Positions 49,606-61,415 of a stretch of 64,000 nucleotides of DNA are shown here, piece after piece. This DNA is from Variovorax paradoxus EPS. Lineage in GTDB: Bacteria; Pseudomonadota; Gammaproteobacteria; Burkholderiales; Burkholderiaceae_C. The stretch spans positions 5,394,001 through 5,458,000 of the forward strand of contig NC_014931.1 of assembly GCF_000184745.1 (NCBI RefSeq), written 5' to 3'. The translations under genes and the position numbers were made by a program. Below the pieces are notes generated by a model. The model did not search any database. It had not been told where the DNA came from and worked only from the letters and a program-made list of their open reading frames with translations. The stretch's first letter is position 1. The number at the start of each line of letters is the position of its first letter.

Positions 49606-50580
49606 ATGCAGGCTAATCACCCTGATTTCATGGTTTTCACCGGCAATGCCAATCCTGGCCTCGCCGCAGAAATCGCGCACAACCTCGGCACCTCGCTGGG
49701 CGCCGCACGCGTCGGTCGCTTCTCCGATGGCGAAGTCACCGTCGAGATCAACCAGAACGTCCGCGCACGCGACGTGTTCGTGGTGCAGTCCACCTGCGCA
49801 CCGACCAACGAAAACCTGATGGAACTGCTGATCATGGTCGACGCGCTCAAGCGCGCATCGGCCGAGCGGATCAGCGCCGTGATTCCCTATTTCGGCTATG
49901 CCCGCCAGGACCGCCGTCCGCGTTCGAGCCGCGTGCCGATCTCGGCCAAGGTCGTGGCCAACCTGCTGGAGACCGTCGGCGTCGAGCGCGTGCTCACGAT
50001 GGACCTGCACGCAGACCAGATCCAGGGTTTCTTCGACATCCCGGTCGACAACATCTACGCCTCGCCGGTTCTGCTGGGCGACCTGCGCGCCAAGAACTAC
50101 GAAGACCTGATCGTGGTCTCTCCGGACGTCGGCGGCGTGGTTCGCGCCCGTGCGCTGGCCAAGCAACTGAACTGCGACCTCGCCATCATCGACAAGCGCC
50201 GTCCGAAGGCCAACGTCAGCGAAGTCATGAACGTGATCGGCGAGATCGACGGCCGCAACTGCGTGATCATGGACGACATGATCGACACGGCCGGCACGCT
50301 GGTCAAAGCGGCCGAAGTGCTGAAAGAGCGCGGCGCCAAGAGCGTCTACGCCTACTGCACGCACCCGATCTTCTCGGGCCCGGCCATCGAGCGCATCACC
50401 AAGGGCACGGCCCTGGATGAAGTAGTCGTGACCAACACCATTCCCCTTTCCGATGCGGCCCTCGCATGCGGAAAGATCCGCCAGCTCTCCGTGGCACCGC
50501 TGATCGCCGAGACGATCCAGCGCATTGCCAAGGGCGAGTCGGTGATGAGTTTGTTCTCGGACCAGGACAACCTGTTCTGA
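49606..50580 (+). CDS. prs: Ribose-phosphate pyrophosphokinase (PRPP synthase)
   Basis: This 324-residue enzyme makes phosphoribosyl pyrophosphate from ribose-5-phosphate and ATP for nucleotide, His and Trp synthesis. Motifs include [60 protein letters not shown] and the PRPP loop [18 protein letters not shown]. The ATG at 49606 gives the standard N-terminus; an in-frame open stretch upstream runs through the tRNA terminator and is not used. rplY follows. Confidence 0.97.
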   Translation: MQANHPDFMVFTGNANPGLAAEIAHNLGTSLGAARVGRFSDGEVTVEINQNVRARDVFVVQSTCAPTNENLMELLIMVDALKRASAERISAVIPYFGYARQDRRPRSSRVPISAKVVANLLETVGVERVLTMDLHADQIQGFFDIPVDNIYASPVLLGDLRAKNYEDLIVVSPDVGGVVRARALAKQLNCDLAIIDKRRPKANVSEVMNVIGEIDGRNCVIMDDMIDTAGTLVKAAEVLKERGAKSVYAYCTHPIFSGPAIERITKGTALDEVVVTNTIPLSDAALACGKIRQLSVAPLIAETIQRIAKGESVMSLFSDQDNLF

Positions 50581-50598
50581 CCTGAGGACCAAAGAGCG

Positions 50599-50625
50599 GG
50601 CTTCTTTTTTCGAAGAAGCCTTTTT
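50599..50625 (+). terminator. Terminator between prs and rplY
   Basis: Stem GGCTTCTT (50599-50606) pairs with AAGAAGCC (50613-50620), followed by five T. It lies 19 nt after the prs stop. Confidence 0.85.
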
Positions 50626-50671
50626 GAATCGGAGTCGCACTGGTCGCGGTGGACTCTCACAGGAGCTAGTT

Positions 50672-51343
50672 ATGAAATTCGTCGCTTTTGAGCGCGCCAA
50701 GCAGGGTACGGGTGCGAGCCGCCGTCTCCGCATTTCGGGCAAGACGCCCGGTATCGTCTATGGTGGTGAAGGCCTGCAGCCGCAACTGATCGAAATCGAT
50801 CACAACGCGCTGTGGCATGCCCTGAAGAAGGAAGCCTTCCACTCGTCGATCCTGGAAATGGAACTCGGCGGCGCCACCAGCAAAGTGCTGCTGCGCGACG
50901 TGCAGTACCACCCGTTCCGCCAACTGGTGCAACACATCGACTTCCAGCGCGTGGATGCCAAGACCCGCCTGCACATGAAGGTGCCGCTCCACTTCAAGGG
51001 TGAAGAAGAGTCCGAAGCCGTCAAGACCGCGCACAACCTGGTGAACCACGTGATCACCGAGCTGGAAATCAGCTGCCTGCCGTCCGACCTGCCCGAGTTC
51101 ATCGAAGTGGACCTCTCCGGTCTCACGAAGAACGCCACGCTGCACGTCAACGACATCAAGCTGCCCAAGGGCGTGAAGTATGTGAGCCACGGCAAGCAGA
51201 ACCCCGTCATCGTGTCGGCTGTGCCGCCGCTGGTCGCCGAAGAGCCGGCACCTGCCGCCGAAGGCGCCACTGCTGAAGGCGCCGCACCGGCTGCCGGTGG
51301 CAAGGCTGCCGCCAAGACGGCCAAGCCCGCCGCGAAGAAGTAA
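50672..51343 (+). CDS. rplY: 50S ribosomal protein L25 (general stress protein Ctc/TL5 type)
   Basis: This 223-residue long form of L25 binds 5S rRNA through its N-terminal domain ([20 protein letters not shown], then [12 protein letters not shown]) and carries the C-terminal TL5/Ctc domain ([20 protein letters not shown], then [11 protein letters not shown]) with an Ala/Lys-rich tail typical of betaproteobacteria. The ATG at 50672 is preceded by AGGAG. The prs-rplY-pth order is conserved in many bacteria. Confidence 0.96.
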   Translation: MKFVAFERAKQGTGASRRLRISGKTPGIVYGGEGLQPQLIEIDHNALWHALKKEAFHSSILEMELGGATSKVLLRDVQYHPFRQLVQHIDFQRVDAKTRLHMKVPLHFKGEEESEAVKTAHNLVNHVITELEISCLPSDLPEFIEVDLSGLTKNATLHVNDIKLPKGVKYVSHGKQNPVIVSAVPPLVAEEPAPAAEGATAEGAAPAAGGKAAAKTAKPAAKK

Positions 51344-51361
51344 GTAATCTTCCCGTCTCCT

Positions 51362-51392
51362 GCAAAAGGCCCGCCTCGTGCGGGCCTTTTGC
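51362..51392 (+). terminator. Terminator between rplY and pth
   Basis: A 13-bp perfect stem (51362-51374 with 51380-51392, loop CTCGT) contains a T-run in its right arm and is flanked by A and T tracts, so it could work in either direction. Confidence 0.8.
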
Positions 51393-51419
51393 TTTGGGGG
51401 CGGCGAGATAATTCCCGCC

Positions 51420-52052
51420 ATGATCAAGCTGTTCGTCGGCCTCGGAAACCCGGGCCCTGAGTACGAAGCCACGCGCCACAACGCGGGCTTCTGGTGGATC
51501 GACGCCCTCGCGCGCGACTGGAAACTCAACCTCGTGCCCGAGCGCGGCTATCACGGCCTCGCGGCGCGCGCCAACATCGGCGGCCAGAGCATCTGGCTGC
51601 TGGAGCCCCAGACCTTCATGAACCTCTCGGGCAAGTCGGTGGCTGCGCTCGCACGGTTCTTCAAGATCGCGCCGGAAGAAATCCTCGTCGTGCACGACGA
51701 ACTCGACGTGGTGCCCGGCCAGGCCAAGCTCAAGTTCGGCGGCAGCCACGCCGGCCACAACGGCCTGCGCGACATCCACGCGCAACTGGGCACCGGCGAC
51801 TACTGGCGGCTGCGCCTGGGCATCGGGCATCCCGGCGTGAAGTCCGAGGTCGTCAACTGGGTGCTCAAGAAGCCACTGAAGGAACAACGTGAGCTGATCG
51901 ACGACACCATCGTCCGCACGCTGCATGCCGCGCCCGCGCTCGTGGCCGGCGAGATGGAGAAAGCGACCATGCTCATCCACACGAGCAAACCGCCCCGGCC
52001 CAAACCGCCGCGGCGGGAGCCCGGCGACGGGGGCACGCCTGCCGCCACCTAG
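51420..52052 (+). CDS. pth: Peptidyl-tRNA hydrolase
   Basis: This 210-residue enzyme releases tRNA from peptidyl-tRNA. It begins [20 protein letters not shown], with the catalytic His in ATRHNAGFW, and has the motifs [12 protein letters not shown] and [20 protein letters not shown]. The ATG at 51420 gives the family start. The tail ([15 protein letters not shown]) is Pro/Arg-rich and variable. Confidence 0.97.
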   Translation: MIKLFVGLGNPGPEYEATRHNAGFWWIDALARDWKLNLVPERGYHGLAARANIGGQSIWLLEPQTFMNLSGKSVAALARFFKIAPEEILVVHDELDVVPGQAKLKFGGSHAGHNGLRDIHAQLGTGDYWRLRLGIGHPGVKSEVVNWVLKKPLKEQRELIDDTIVRTLHAAPALVAGEMEKATMLIHTSKPPRPKPPRREPGDGGTPAAT

Positions 52053-52089
52053 CCGGCAACCGGAGCGCAGGAGGGAGAGAGAAATAAAA

Positions 52090-52935
<846 letters not shown>

Positions 52936-52982
52936 TCACGGCACATTTGTTGCAGCACTCAGGTTATGCTGCGCCCCGCCCC

Positions 52983-53933
52983 ATGAGCCTGTTTCTATTC
53001 AAGCGCCTCGCCACGTTGATCGGCACGTTGATCGGCGCTTCGGTCATCGTCTTCCTCGTTCTGGAGATCCTGCCCGGCAACGCCGCGCAGATGCTCATGG
53101 GTCCCGACGCGTCGCCCGACGCCGTGGCCGCGCTGGCCACCAAGCTGGGCCTCGACCAGCCCGCGTGGACCCGCTACTGGCACTGGATCGGCGGCCTCCT
53201 CACCGGCAACCTGGGCGACAGCTACGCCTACAGCTCGCCAGTGCTCGACCTCATCCTCGAACGCCTCGCCCTCACCGTGCCGCTCGCGCTGCTGGCCATG
53301 GCGTTCACCGTGGTCATCGCGCTGCTGGTGGGCGTGACCGCCGCGGCGCGCCACAACAAGCTCGGCGACGTGGGCCTGATGGGCATGGCGCAGGTCGGTA
53401 TCGCGATCCCGAATTTCTGGTTCGCGATCATGCTGATCCTGGTGTTCTCGGTGCAGTTGCAGTGGTTCTCGGCCGGTGGCTTCGAGGGCTGGGGCGAAGG
53501 CATCTTCGCGGGCCTCAAGTCGCTGCTGCTGCCCGCGCTGTCGCTGGCGGTGGTGCAGGCGGCGATCCTCGCGCGCATCACGCGCTCGGCCGTGCTCGAG
53601 GTGATGCGCGAAGACTTCGTTCGAACCGCGCGCGCCAAGGGCGTCTCGCAGCGCATGGTGCTGTGGACCCATGTGCTGCGCAACGCGATGATCCCGGTCA
53701 TCACGGTGATGGGCATGCAGTTTTCCGAGCTGCTCGCCGGCACCATCGTGGTGGAGAACGTGTTCTACCTGCCGGGCCTCGGCCGCCTGATCTTCCAGGC
53801 CATCAGCAACCGCGACCTGATCGTGGTGCGCAACTGCGTGATGCTGCTCGCGGCCCTGGTGGTCATCGTGAATTTCGTGGTCGACGTGCTCTATGCCGTG
53901 ATCGATCCGCGCATCAAGGCGAGCGATATATGA
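52983..53933 (+). CDS. Peptide-type ABC transporter permease 1 (DppB/OppB family)
   Basis: This 316-residue protein has six membrane helices, beginning LFLFKRLATLIGTLIGASVI, and the permease signature (EDFVRTARAKGVSQRMVLWT, then HVLRNAMIPVIT). It forms the inner-membrane channel with the next gene. The ATG at 52983 gives the usual N-terminus. Substrate is unknown; the paired amidase and two family-5 binding proteins suggest peptides, amides or related compounds such as glutathione. The next gene overlaps it (ATGA). Confidence 0.93.
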   Translation: MSLFLFKRLATLIGTLIGASVIVFLVLEILPGNAAQMLMGPDASPDAVAALATKLGLDQPAWTRYWHWIGGLLTGNLGDSYAYSSPVLDLILERLALTVPLALLAMAFTVVIALLVGVTAAARHNKLGDVGLMGMAQVGIAIPNFWFAIMLILVFSVQLQWFSAGGFEGWGEGIFAGLKSLLLPALSLAVVQAAILARITRSAVLEVMREDFVRTARAKGVSQRMVLWTHVLRNAMIPVITVMGMQFSELLAGTIVVENVFYLPGLGRLIFQAISNRDLIVVRNCVMLLAALVVIVNFVVDVLYAVIDPRIKASDI

Positions 53934-54805
53934 GCAGCGTCGTCGCTCCCAGCGCCGCCGCGCTCAAGGTGCCCGGCTTCTGGCACCGTGCGCTGCATCA
54001 CCGCAGCTTCGTCATCGGCGGCGTGCTCACGCTGCTGCTCCTGCTGGCCGCCGCCCTCTCGCTCGTCTGGACGCCTTGGTCGCCCTACGAGATGGATATG
54101 GCCAACAAGCTCAAGCCCCCGACCGGCTCGCACTGGCTGGGCACCGACACCTATGGCCGCGACGTGGCCTCGCTGCTGCTGGTGGGCGCGCGGGCGTCGA
54201 TCCTCGTGGGCGTGATCGCGGTCGGCATCGGCCTGGTGGTCGGCACGGCGCTCGGCCTGCTCGCGGCAGCGAAGCGCGGCTGGGTCGAGGAAGCCATCAT
54301 GCGGCTTACCGACTTCTCGCTCGCGTTCCCAGCGATCCTCTCGGCGATCATGATGACGGCCGTGTTCGGCGCCGGCATCGTCAACGCCATCGTCGCGATC
54401 GGCATCTACAACATCCCGACCTTTGCGCGCATCACGCGCGCCTCGGCCAATGCGATCTGGTCGCGCGAGTACATTGCCGCTGCGCGCGCCTGCGGCAAGG
54501 GTTCGTTCTCGATCACGATGCAGCACGTGCTGCCGAACATCTCGGCTGTGTTGATCGTGCAGATCACCATCCGCTTCGCCATCGCGATCCTTGCCGAAGC
54601 AGCGCTCTCGTACCTCGGCCTCGGCACGCAGCCGCCGCAGCCGTCGTGGGGCCGCATGCTCAGCGAAGCTCAGACAATGATGTTCCAGTCGCCGCTGCTG
54701 GCCGTGTTCCCCGGCATGGCCATCGCGATGGCGGTGTTGGGCCTCAACCTGCTCGGCGACGGCCTGCGCGATCTGTTGGACCCTCGCCTGGCGAGAGCAA
54801 GGTAA
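53930..54805 (+). CDS. Peptide-type ABC transporter permease 2 (DppC/OppC family)
   Basis: This 291-residue protein has an N-terminal helix, the HWLGTDTYGRDVASLLLVGA motif typical of DppC/OppC, five further helices, and the late signature REYIAAARACGKGSFSITMQ. It overlaps the first permease gene by 4 nt and is followed by the two ATPase genes, so the four form one import complex. Confidence 0.93.
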   Translation: MSSVVAPSAAALKVPGFWHRALHHRSFVIGGVLTLLLLLAAALSLVWTPWSPYEMDMANKLKPPTGSHWLGTDTYGRDVASLLLVGARASILVGVIAVGIGLVVGTALGLLAAAKRGWVEEAIMRLTDFSLAFPAILSAIMMTAVFGAGIVNAIVAIGIYNIPTFARITRASANAIWSREYIAAARACGKGSFSITMQHVLPNISAVLIVQITIRFAIAILAEAALSYLGLGTQPPQPSWGRMLSEAQTMMFQSPLLAVFPGMAIAMAVLGLNLLGDGLRDLLDPRLARAR

Positions 54806-54810
54806 GCGAC

Positions 54811-55796
54811 ATGCCCCTCCTCCAAGTCAAGGACCTGCACATCGAACTGCAGACGCAGCGCGGCCCGGCCGAGGCCGTGCGCGGCATCGACTTCACGCTG
54901 GAGCGCGGCGAAACGCTGGGCATCGTGGGCGAATCGGGCTGCGGCAAGTCGATCACCGTGATGTCGCTCATGGGCCTTTTGCCATCGAACGCGAAGGTCA
55001 CCGGCAGCATCCGCTTCGACGACACCGAGCTCGTCGGCCGCGACGAGAAGGACATGTGCCAGATCCGCGGCAACCGCATCGGCATGATCTTCCAGGAGCC
55101 GATGACGGCGCTCAACCCGGTGCACACCATCGTGCGCCAGGTCGGCGAACCGCTCAGGCTTCACCGCGGCCTCTCGAAGGCCGAGGCGCGCAAGGAAGTG
55201 CTGGCGCTGCTGGAGCGCGTGGGCATTCCGGATGCGGCCTCTCGGCTCGATGCGTATCCGCACCAGTTCTCGGGCGGGCAGCGGCAACGCATCGGCATCG
55301 CGATGGCGCTCGCCTGCGGCCCCGACCTGCTGATCGCCGACGAGCCCACCACCGCGCTCGACGTCACGATCCAGAAGCAGATCCTCGAACTCATCCAGAG
55401 CCTGGTGCAAGAGCGCGGCATGGCGCTGATCCTGATCTCGCACGACCTGGGCGTGATCGCGCAGACCGTCTCGAAGATGCTGGTGATGTATGGCGGCAGC
55501 GTGGTCGAGAGCGGTCCGACCGAGGCCGTGTTCGCGCGTCGTGCGCACCCTTACACGCAGGGCCTTTTCGCCGCACGACCCGCGCTCGGTGCGCCGCGCG
55601 GCGTGCGTCTGGCCACCATCCGCGGCAGCGTGCCCGAGTTGGTCGACCTGCCGAAGGGCTGCCCGTTCGCGGGCCGCTGCAGCTACACGATCGACGCCTG
55701 CCAGACGACGCGTCCACCGGCAACGATGCTGCCGCAGGACCATGCGGTGCGCTGCATCCGGCTCGAAGAAATCGCGACGAAGGTCGCCGTTGCCTC

Positions 55797-55800
<4 letters not shown>
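54811..55800 (+). CDS. Peptide-type ABC transporter ATPase 1 (DppD/OppD family)
   Basis: This 329-residue ATPase has Walker A GIVGESGCGKS, the Q-loop IFQEPMTALNPVHTI, signature FSGGQRQRIGIAMALACGPD, Walker B LLIADEPTTALDVTIQ and the H-loop ISHDL. The C-terminal oligopeptide-transporter extension has CPFAGRCSYTIDAC, whose cysteines probably bind an Fe-S cluster as in other OppD/DppD proteins. It starts 5 nt after the permease 2 stop. Confidence 0.95.
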
Positions 55801-56627
<827 letters not shown>

Positions 56628-56630
56628 CAC

Positions 56631-56651
56631 CGAAGCGTCGCCGACGCTTCG
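56631..56651 (+). repeat. Hairpin between the ATPase genes and the binding-protein genes
   Basis: CGAAGCGTC and GACGCTTCG form a 9-bp stem with loop GCC, 3 nt after the DppF-like stop. No T-run follows, so it is more likely an mRNA-stabilising or processing hairpin that lets binding protein and membrane complex be made in different amounts. Confidence 0.5.
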
Positions 56652-56736
56652 TAGGATGAATGGGTCATAAGCATCTGGTTGCGCAGAGGCACCCGTCTCG
56701 CGGATGATGCTTGCCCCTTCTCGAGGACACCGCTTC

Positions 56737-58230
56737 ATGCTCCAACGACGCACCCTGCTCGCCACCGGCGCCGCTGCCGCGACATCACTGGCGTTGCCGC
56801 TCACCGCTTTCGCGCAAAAGAAAAAAGATACGCTGGTGATCGGCCTCACGCTCGAGCCCACGGGCCTCGACCCCACCGCCAAGGCTGGCGCCGAGATTTC
56901 CGAAGTGGTGCTCTACAACGTCTTCGAGACGCTCACCAAGATCAACTCCGACGGCAGCGTCACGCCGCTGCTCGCCGAGAGATGGGAAGTCTCGCCCGAC
57001 CTCAAGACCTACACCTTCAAGCTCAAGCGCGGCGTGAAGTTCCAGAACGGCGAGCCCTTCAATGCGCAGAGCGTGAAGTTCTCGTTCGATCGCGCGGCCG
57101 CGGCCAACAGCACCAACAAGGACAAGCGCACCTTCGCCAACATTGCGACGCAGGTGCTCGACGAGCACACCGTGGTGCTGATCAACAAGGAGATCGAGCC
57201 CGACCTGCTGTTCCTGCTCGGCCAAGCCTCAGCCATCGTGGTGGAGCCCAAGACGGTGGAAACCAACGCCACCAAGCCCATCGGCACCGGCCCCTATCGG
57301 CTCGACAACTGGGCCAAGGGCTCGGCCATCGTGCTCGCCAAGTGGGACGGCTGGCGCCTCGCCGATGCCGTGCAGATCCGAAAGGTGAGCTTCCGCTTCA
57401 TCTCCGAGCCGGCCGCGCAGACCACCGCGCTGCTCTCGGGCGACGTCGACCTGTTCCCGCATGCCTCGGTGTCGCGCAGCCTTCCGCAGTTCCAGAACGA
57501 CAAGCGCTTCCAGGTGGTGTTCAACGCCTCGCGCGGAAAAGCCATCCTGGCCATCAACAACAAGCGCAAGCCGCTGGACGACGTGCGGGTGCGCCGCGCC
57601 ATCTCCGCGGCCATCGACCGCAAGGCGGTGATCGAGGCTGCGATGGACGGGCGCGGCATTCCCATCGGCAGCCACTACGTGCCGGGCGCGCCGGGCTACA
57701 TCGACACCACGGGCATCAACCCCTACAACGTCGAGAAGGCGAAGCAACTGCTGGCCGAGGCGGGCGTGAAGACGCCGCTCGAACTCGACCTCGTGCTGCC
57801 GCCTCCGCCCTATGCGCGGCAGGGCGGCGAGCTCATCGCCGCGCAGCTGGCCAAGGTGGGCATCGTCGCGAAGATCCAGAACGTCGAGTGGGCACAGTGG
57901 ATGAGCGGCACCTACGGCAACAAGAACTACGACCTCTCGCTGATCCTGCACGTCGAGCCCTTCGACCTCGTGAACTACACCAAGCCCGAGTACTACTGGG
58001 GCTACCAGTCGGCGAAGTTCAACGAGGCATTCGACAAGGCGCGCAATGCACCGCGCGCAGCCGACCGGGCGCGCTACCTCGGCGATGCGCAGCGCGTGCT
58101 GGCCGAGGACGCGGCCAACGTGTTCCTGTTCCAGCCGCAGTTCATCACCGTGGCGGGGCGCAACCTGCGCGGTCTCTGGAAGGATGCGCCGATCTTCGTG
58201 AACGACATCGCCGCGCTGTACTGGGCCTAG
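56737..58230 (+). CDS. Family-5 ABC transporter substrate-binding protein, copy 1
   Basis: This 497-residue periplasmic protein has a Tat-like signal (MLQRRTLLATGAAAATSLAL, ending AFAQ) and the SBP_bac_5 layout: VTPLLAERWEVSPDLKTYTF, KLKRGVKFQNGEPFNAQSVK, then RRAISAAIDRKAVIEAA. It delivers substrate to the permeases upstream. The ATG at 56737 is favoured over one at 56704 because GAGGA precedes it and the signal then begins normally. It is clearly a duplicate of the next gene. Confidence 0.92.
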   Translation: MLQRRTLLATGAAAATSLALPLTAFAQKKKDTLVIGLTLEPTGLDPTAKAGAEISEVVLYNVFETLTKINSDGSVTPLLAERWEVSPDLKTYTFKLKRGVKFQNGEPFNAQSVKFSFDRAAAANSTNKDKRTFANIATQVLDEHTVVLINKEIEPDLLFLLGQASAIVVEPKTVETNATKPIGTGPYRLDNWAKGSAIVLAKWDGWRLADAVQIRKVSFRFISEPAAQTTALLSGDVDLFPHASVSRSLPQFQNDKRFQVVFNASRGKAILAINNKRKPLDDVRVRRAISAAIDRKAVIEAAMDGRGIPIGSHYVPGAPGYIDTTGINPYNVEKAKQLLAEAGVKTPLELDLVLPPPPYARQGGELIAAQLAKVGIVAKIQNVEWAQWMSGTYGNKNYDLSLILHVEPFDLVNYTKPEYYWGYQSAKFNEAFDKARNAPRAADRARYLGDAQRVLAEDAANVFLFQPQFITVAGRNLRGLWKDAPIFVNDIAALYWA

Positions 58231-58463
58231 CGAGACGGTTGGGTGAAGGGCCTGCGCGAGGCCCCGGCATCCGGGTACGTCCCGAGGAAAAACCGCTCCG
58301 GGAGCAAGGCACCGGGCCACCTGCTGCGAGAGAATGATCCGCTGCGCACGTGGCATCTTTCGTGCTGCGTGCCTTGTCTTTCGTGGCGCCGCGCCTCCCT
58401 TCGGGGCACGGTCGGCGCCGAAGCAGTCATTCGACCCTGGCCGTTTTCCGGAGATACCCACCT

Positions 58464-59951
58464 ATGTTGAACCGTCGCACCCTCCTCACCACCGCTGGCG
58501 CCACCGTCGCGCTGGCCACCCCGCTGGCCGGCATGGCCCAAGGGCGGAAGGACGCCATCGTGATCGGCATGGCGCTCGAACCGCCGGGCCTCGATCCGAC
58601 CGCCGGCGCCGCCGCCGCGATCGCCGAGATCGTGCAGTACAACATCCTGGAGACGCTCACCAAGATCAACGCCGACGGCAGCGTCACGCCATTGCTCGCC
58701 GAGAGCTGGGAAATCTCGCCTGATCTCAAGACCTACACCTTCAAGCTCAAGCGCGGCGTGAAGTTCCAGAACGGCGAGCCTTTCAACGCCGCCACCGTCA
58801 AGTTCTCGTTCGACCGCGCCGGTGGCGAGAAGAGCACCAACAAGGACAAGCGCACTTTCGCCAACCTCGCGACGCAGGTGGTGGACGACTACACCGTGGT
58901 GGTCATCAACAAGGAAATCGATCCCGACCTGCCCTTCGTGCTGGGCCAGGCCACGGCCGTGATCGTCGAGCCCAAGAGCGCCGACGCCAACGCCACCAAG
59001 CCCGTGGGCACCGGCCCCTACAAGCTGGATGCGTGGGCCAAGGGCTCGTCGCTCACGCTGAGCAAGTGGGAGGGCTTCCGCAGCCCCGCCACCGCCAAGA
59101 TCAACAAGGTGACCTTCCGCTTCATCGCCGACACCGCCGCGCAGGCGGCCGCGCTGATGGCGGGCGACGTCGACGTGTTCACCCGCATCGGCACGCGCGT
59201 GGTGCCGCAGTTCAAGATGAACCCGCAGTTCCAGGTGATCCTGGCCGGTTCGCGCGCCAAGACCATCCTGTCGATCAACAACCAGAAGAAGCCACTGGAC
59301 GACGTGCGCGTGCGCCGCGCCATCCTCGCGGCGATCGACCGCAAGGCCGTGATCGAAGGCGCGGCCGATGGCCTGGGCGTGCCGATCGGCAGCCATTACG
59401 TGCCGGGCGCGGCAGGCTTCGTCGACACCACGGGCGTCAATCCCTTCGACATCGAGAAGGCCAAGAAGCTGCTCGCCGAGGCCGGCGTGAAGACGCCGCT
59501 CGAACTCAAGATGACGCTGCCGCCGCCGCCCTATGCGCGCCAGGGCGGCGAGGTGATCGTGGCCCAGCTCGCCAAGATCGGCATCGTGGTGAAGGTGCAG
59601 AACGTCGAGTGGGCGCAGTGGCTCAGCGGCACCTACGGCAACAAGGACTACGACCTGTCGATCATTTCGCACGTCGAGCCCTTCGACCTGGGCAACTACG
59701 CCAAGTCGGACTACTACTGGGGCTACCAGTCGAAGGCCTTCAACACGCTGTTCGACAAGATCAAGTCCACCCCCAACGCCGCCGAGCGCAACAAGCTCCT
59801 GGGCGACGCGCAGAAGATGCTGGCTGCCGATGCGGCCAACGGCTTCCTGTACCAGCCGCAGTTCCCGACCATCGCCAAGAAGAACGTGAAGGGTCTTTGG
59901 AAAGAAAATCCGATCTTCGTGAACGACCTGTCGGCGCTTTCCTGGGGCTAA
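58464..59951 (+). CDS. Family-5 ABC transporter substrate-binding protein, copy 2
   Basis: This 495-residue protein is a close paralogue of the gene before it, sharing long runs such as KLKRGVKFQNGEPFNA and LPPPPYARQGGE. Its signal (MLNRRTLLTTAGATVALATP, ending GMAQ) is also Tat-like. Two binding proteins feeding one transporter would widen the substrate range. The 233-nt spacer between the copies holds a short GC hairpin (58248-58264) and no gene. The amidase follows after 7 nt. Confidence 0.92.
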   Translation: MLNRRTLLTTAGATVALATPLAGMAQGRKDAIVIGMALEPPGLDPTAGAAAAIAEIVQYNILETLTKINADGSVTPLLAESWEISPDLKTYTFKLKRGVKFQNGEPFNAATVKFSFDRAGGEKSTNKDKRTFANLATQVVDDYTVVVINKEIDPDLPFVLGQATAVIVEPKSADANATKPVGTGPYKLDAWAKGSSLTLSKWEGFRSPATAKINKVTFRFIADTAAQAAALMAGDVDVFTRIGTRVVPQFKMNPQFQVILAGSRAKTILSINNQKKPLDDVRVRRAILAAIDRKAVIEGAADGLGVPIGSHYVPGAAGFVDTTGVNPFDIEKAKKLLAEAGVKTPLELKMTLPPPPYARQGGEVIVAQLAKIGIVVKVQNVEWAQWLSGTYGNKDYDLSIISHVEPFDLGNYAKSDYYWGYQSKAFNTLFDKIKSTPNAAERNKLLGDAQKMLAADAANGFLYQPQFPTIAKKNVKGLWKENPIFVNDLSALSWG

Positions 59952-59958
59952 GAAAGAC

Positions 59959-61371
59959 GTGTCTTCCTCCGCTCCTTTGAACGAACTCTCCGCGCAGGAA
60001 CTCTCGGCCGCCTACCGCGACAAGCGCCTGTCGCCGGTCGAGGTGACGCAGGCCGTGATCGCGCACATCGAGCGCTGGGAGCCGCATCTGCAGGCCACCT
60101 GGCTCTTTCGCCCCGAGGCCGCGCTCGAACAGGCGCGCGCGTCGGAAGCGCGCTGGCAGCGCGGCGACGCGCTCGGTCCGCTCGACGGCGTGCCAGCCAC
60201 CATCAAGGAAAACATCGCCACGCGCGGCGACCCGATGCCCGCCGGCACGGCTGCCGTCGACCTGAAGCCCGCCACTTCCGACGCACCGCCGGCCGCGCGC
60301 CTGAAGGAAGCCGGCGCGGTGATCGTGAGCAAGACGACCATGCCGGACTACGGCATGTTGTCCTCGGGCCTCTCGAGCTTCCACAAGCTGGCGCGCAACC
60401 CGTGGGACCTCGGCAAGACGCCCGGCGGCTCCAGCGCCGGTGCTGGAGCCGCCACTGCGGCCGGTTACGGCCCGCTGCATCTGGGCACCGACATCGGTGG
60501 GTCGCTGCGCCTGCCCGCGAGTTGGTGCGGCATCTTCACGCTCAAGCCGAGCCTGGGCCGCATTCCGATCGACCCGCCCTACATGGGCCGTGCCGCGGGA
60601 CCGATGACCCGCACCGTCGGCGATGCCGCGCTGATGATGCAGGCGCTCTCCAGGCCCGACGCGCGCGACAGCATGAGCCTGCCGGCGCAGGACATCGACT
60701 GGGCCGCCTTCGACGTGTCGCCCGACCATCTGCGGGGCCTGCGCATCGGGCTGCTGCTCGACGCGGGCTGCGGCCTCGCGGTCGAGCCCGAGATCCAGAC
60801 GGCGGTCGAACACGCCGCGCGCCTGTTCGAGAAGGCCGGTGCGGTCGTCGAGCCGATGCAGCCCTTCATGTCGCAGGCCATGCTCGACGGCATGGACCAC
60901 CTGTGGCGCATGCGCTCGCTGGTGGACATGAAGGCCCTGCGCGCCGACCAGCGCGCCAAGGTGCTGCCCTACATCCGCGAATGGGCCGAGAGCGCGGCCG
61001 AGTTCAGCGGCGAGCATGTGTTTCGCAGCTTCAGCCAGTTCCATGCGACGCGCGTGGCGGCGGTGCAGGCCTGCGCGCGCTTCGACTACGTGATCTCGCC
61101 CGTGTCGCCGAACATGCCTGCGGCGGCCGAGGCGCCTTCGCCGACCAACGATCCGCTGCGTCCGCTGGAGCACATCGGCTTCACGGTGCCGTTCAACATG
61201 TCCGAGCAGCCGGCGTCGTCGGTGAACTGCGGGTATGCGGCGAGCGGATTGCCGATCGGGCTGCAGATCGCGGGGCACCGGTTCGATGATCTCGGCGTGC
61301 TGCGCGTGTCGCGCGCGTTCGAGCAGATTCGCGAGGCGCAGCGGCCTTGGCCTGTGGTGCCTGGGAACTGA
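59959..61371 (+). CDS. Amidase (amidase-signature family)
   Basis: This 470-residue enzyme has the Ser-Ser-Lys catalytic set: K83 in ATIKENIATRG, S158 in TPGGSSAGAGAA and the nucleophile S182 in GTDIGGSLRLPAS. It starts with GTG at 59959, 7 nt after the second binding-protein gene, so it is in the transporter operon. It probably hydrolyses an amide imported by the transporter. It has no signal peptide and should act in the cytoplasm. The exact substrate cannot be read from sequence. Confidence 0.92.
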   Translation: MSSSAPLNELSAQELSAAYRDKRLSPVEVTQAVIAHIERWEPHLQATWLFRPEAALEQARASEARWQRGDALGPLDGVPATIKENIATRGDPMPAGTAAVDLKPATSDAPPAARLKEAGAVIVSKTTMPDYGMLSSGLSSFHKLARNPWDLGKTPGGSSAGAGAATAAGYGPLHLGTDIGGSLRLPASWCGIFTLKPSLGRIPIDPPYMGRAAGPMTRTVGDAALMMQALSRPDARDSMSLPAQDIDWAAFDVSPDHLRGLRIGLLLDAGCGLAVEPEIQTAVEHAARLFEKAGAVVEPMQPFMSQAMLDGMDHLWRMRSLVDMKALRADQRAKVLPYIREWAESAAEFSGEHVFRSFSQFHATRVAAVQACARFDYVISPVSPNMPAAAEAPSPTNDPLRPLEHIGFTVPFNMSEQPASSVNCGYAASGLPIGLQIAGHRFDDLGVLRVSRAFEQIREAQRPWPVVPGN

Positions 61372-61415
61372 CACCCCTGTTCAGGGCGGCGAGCACGCCG
61401 ACGGGGTACCTTGCT

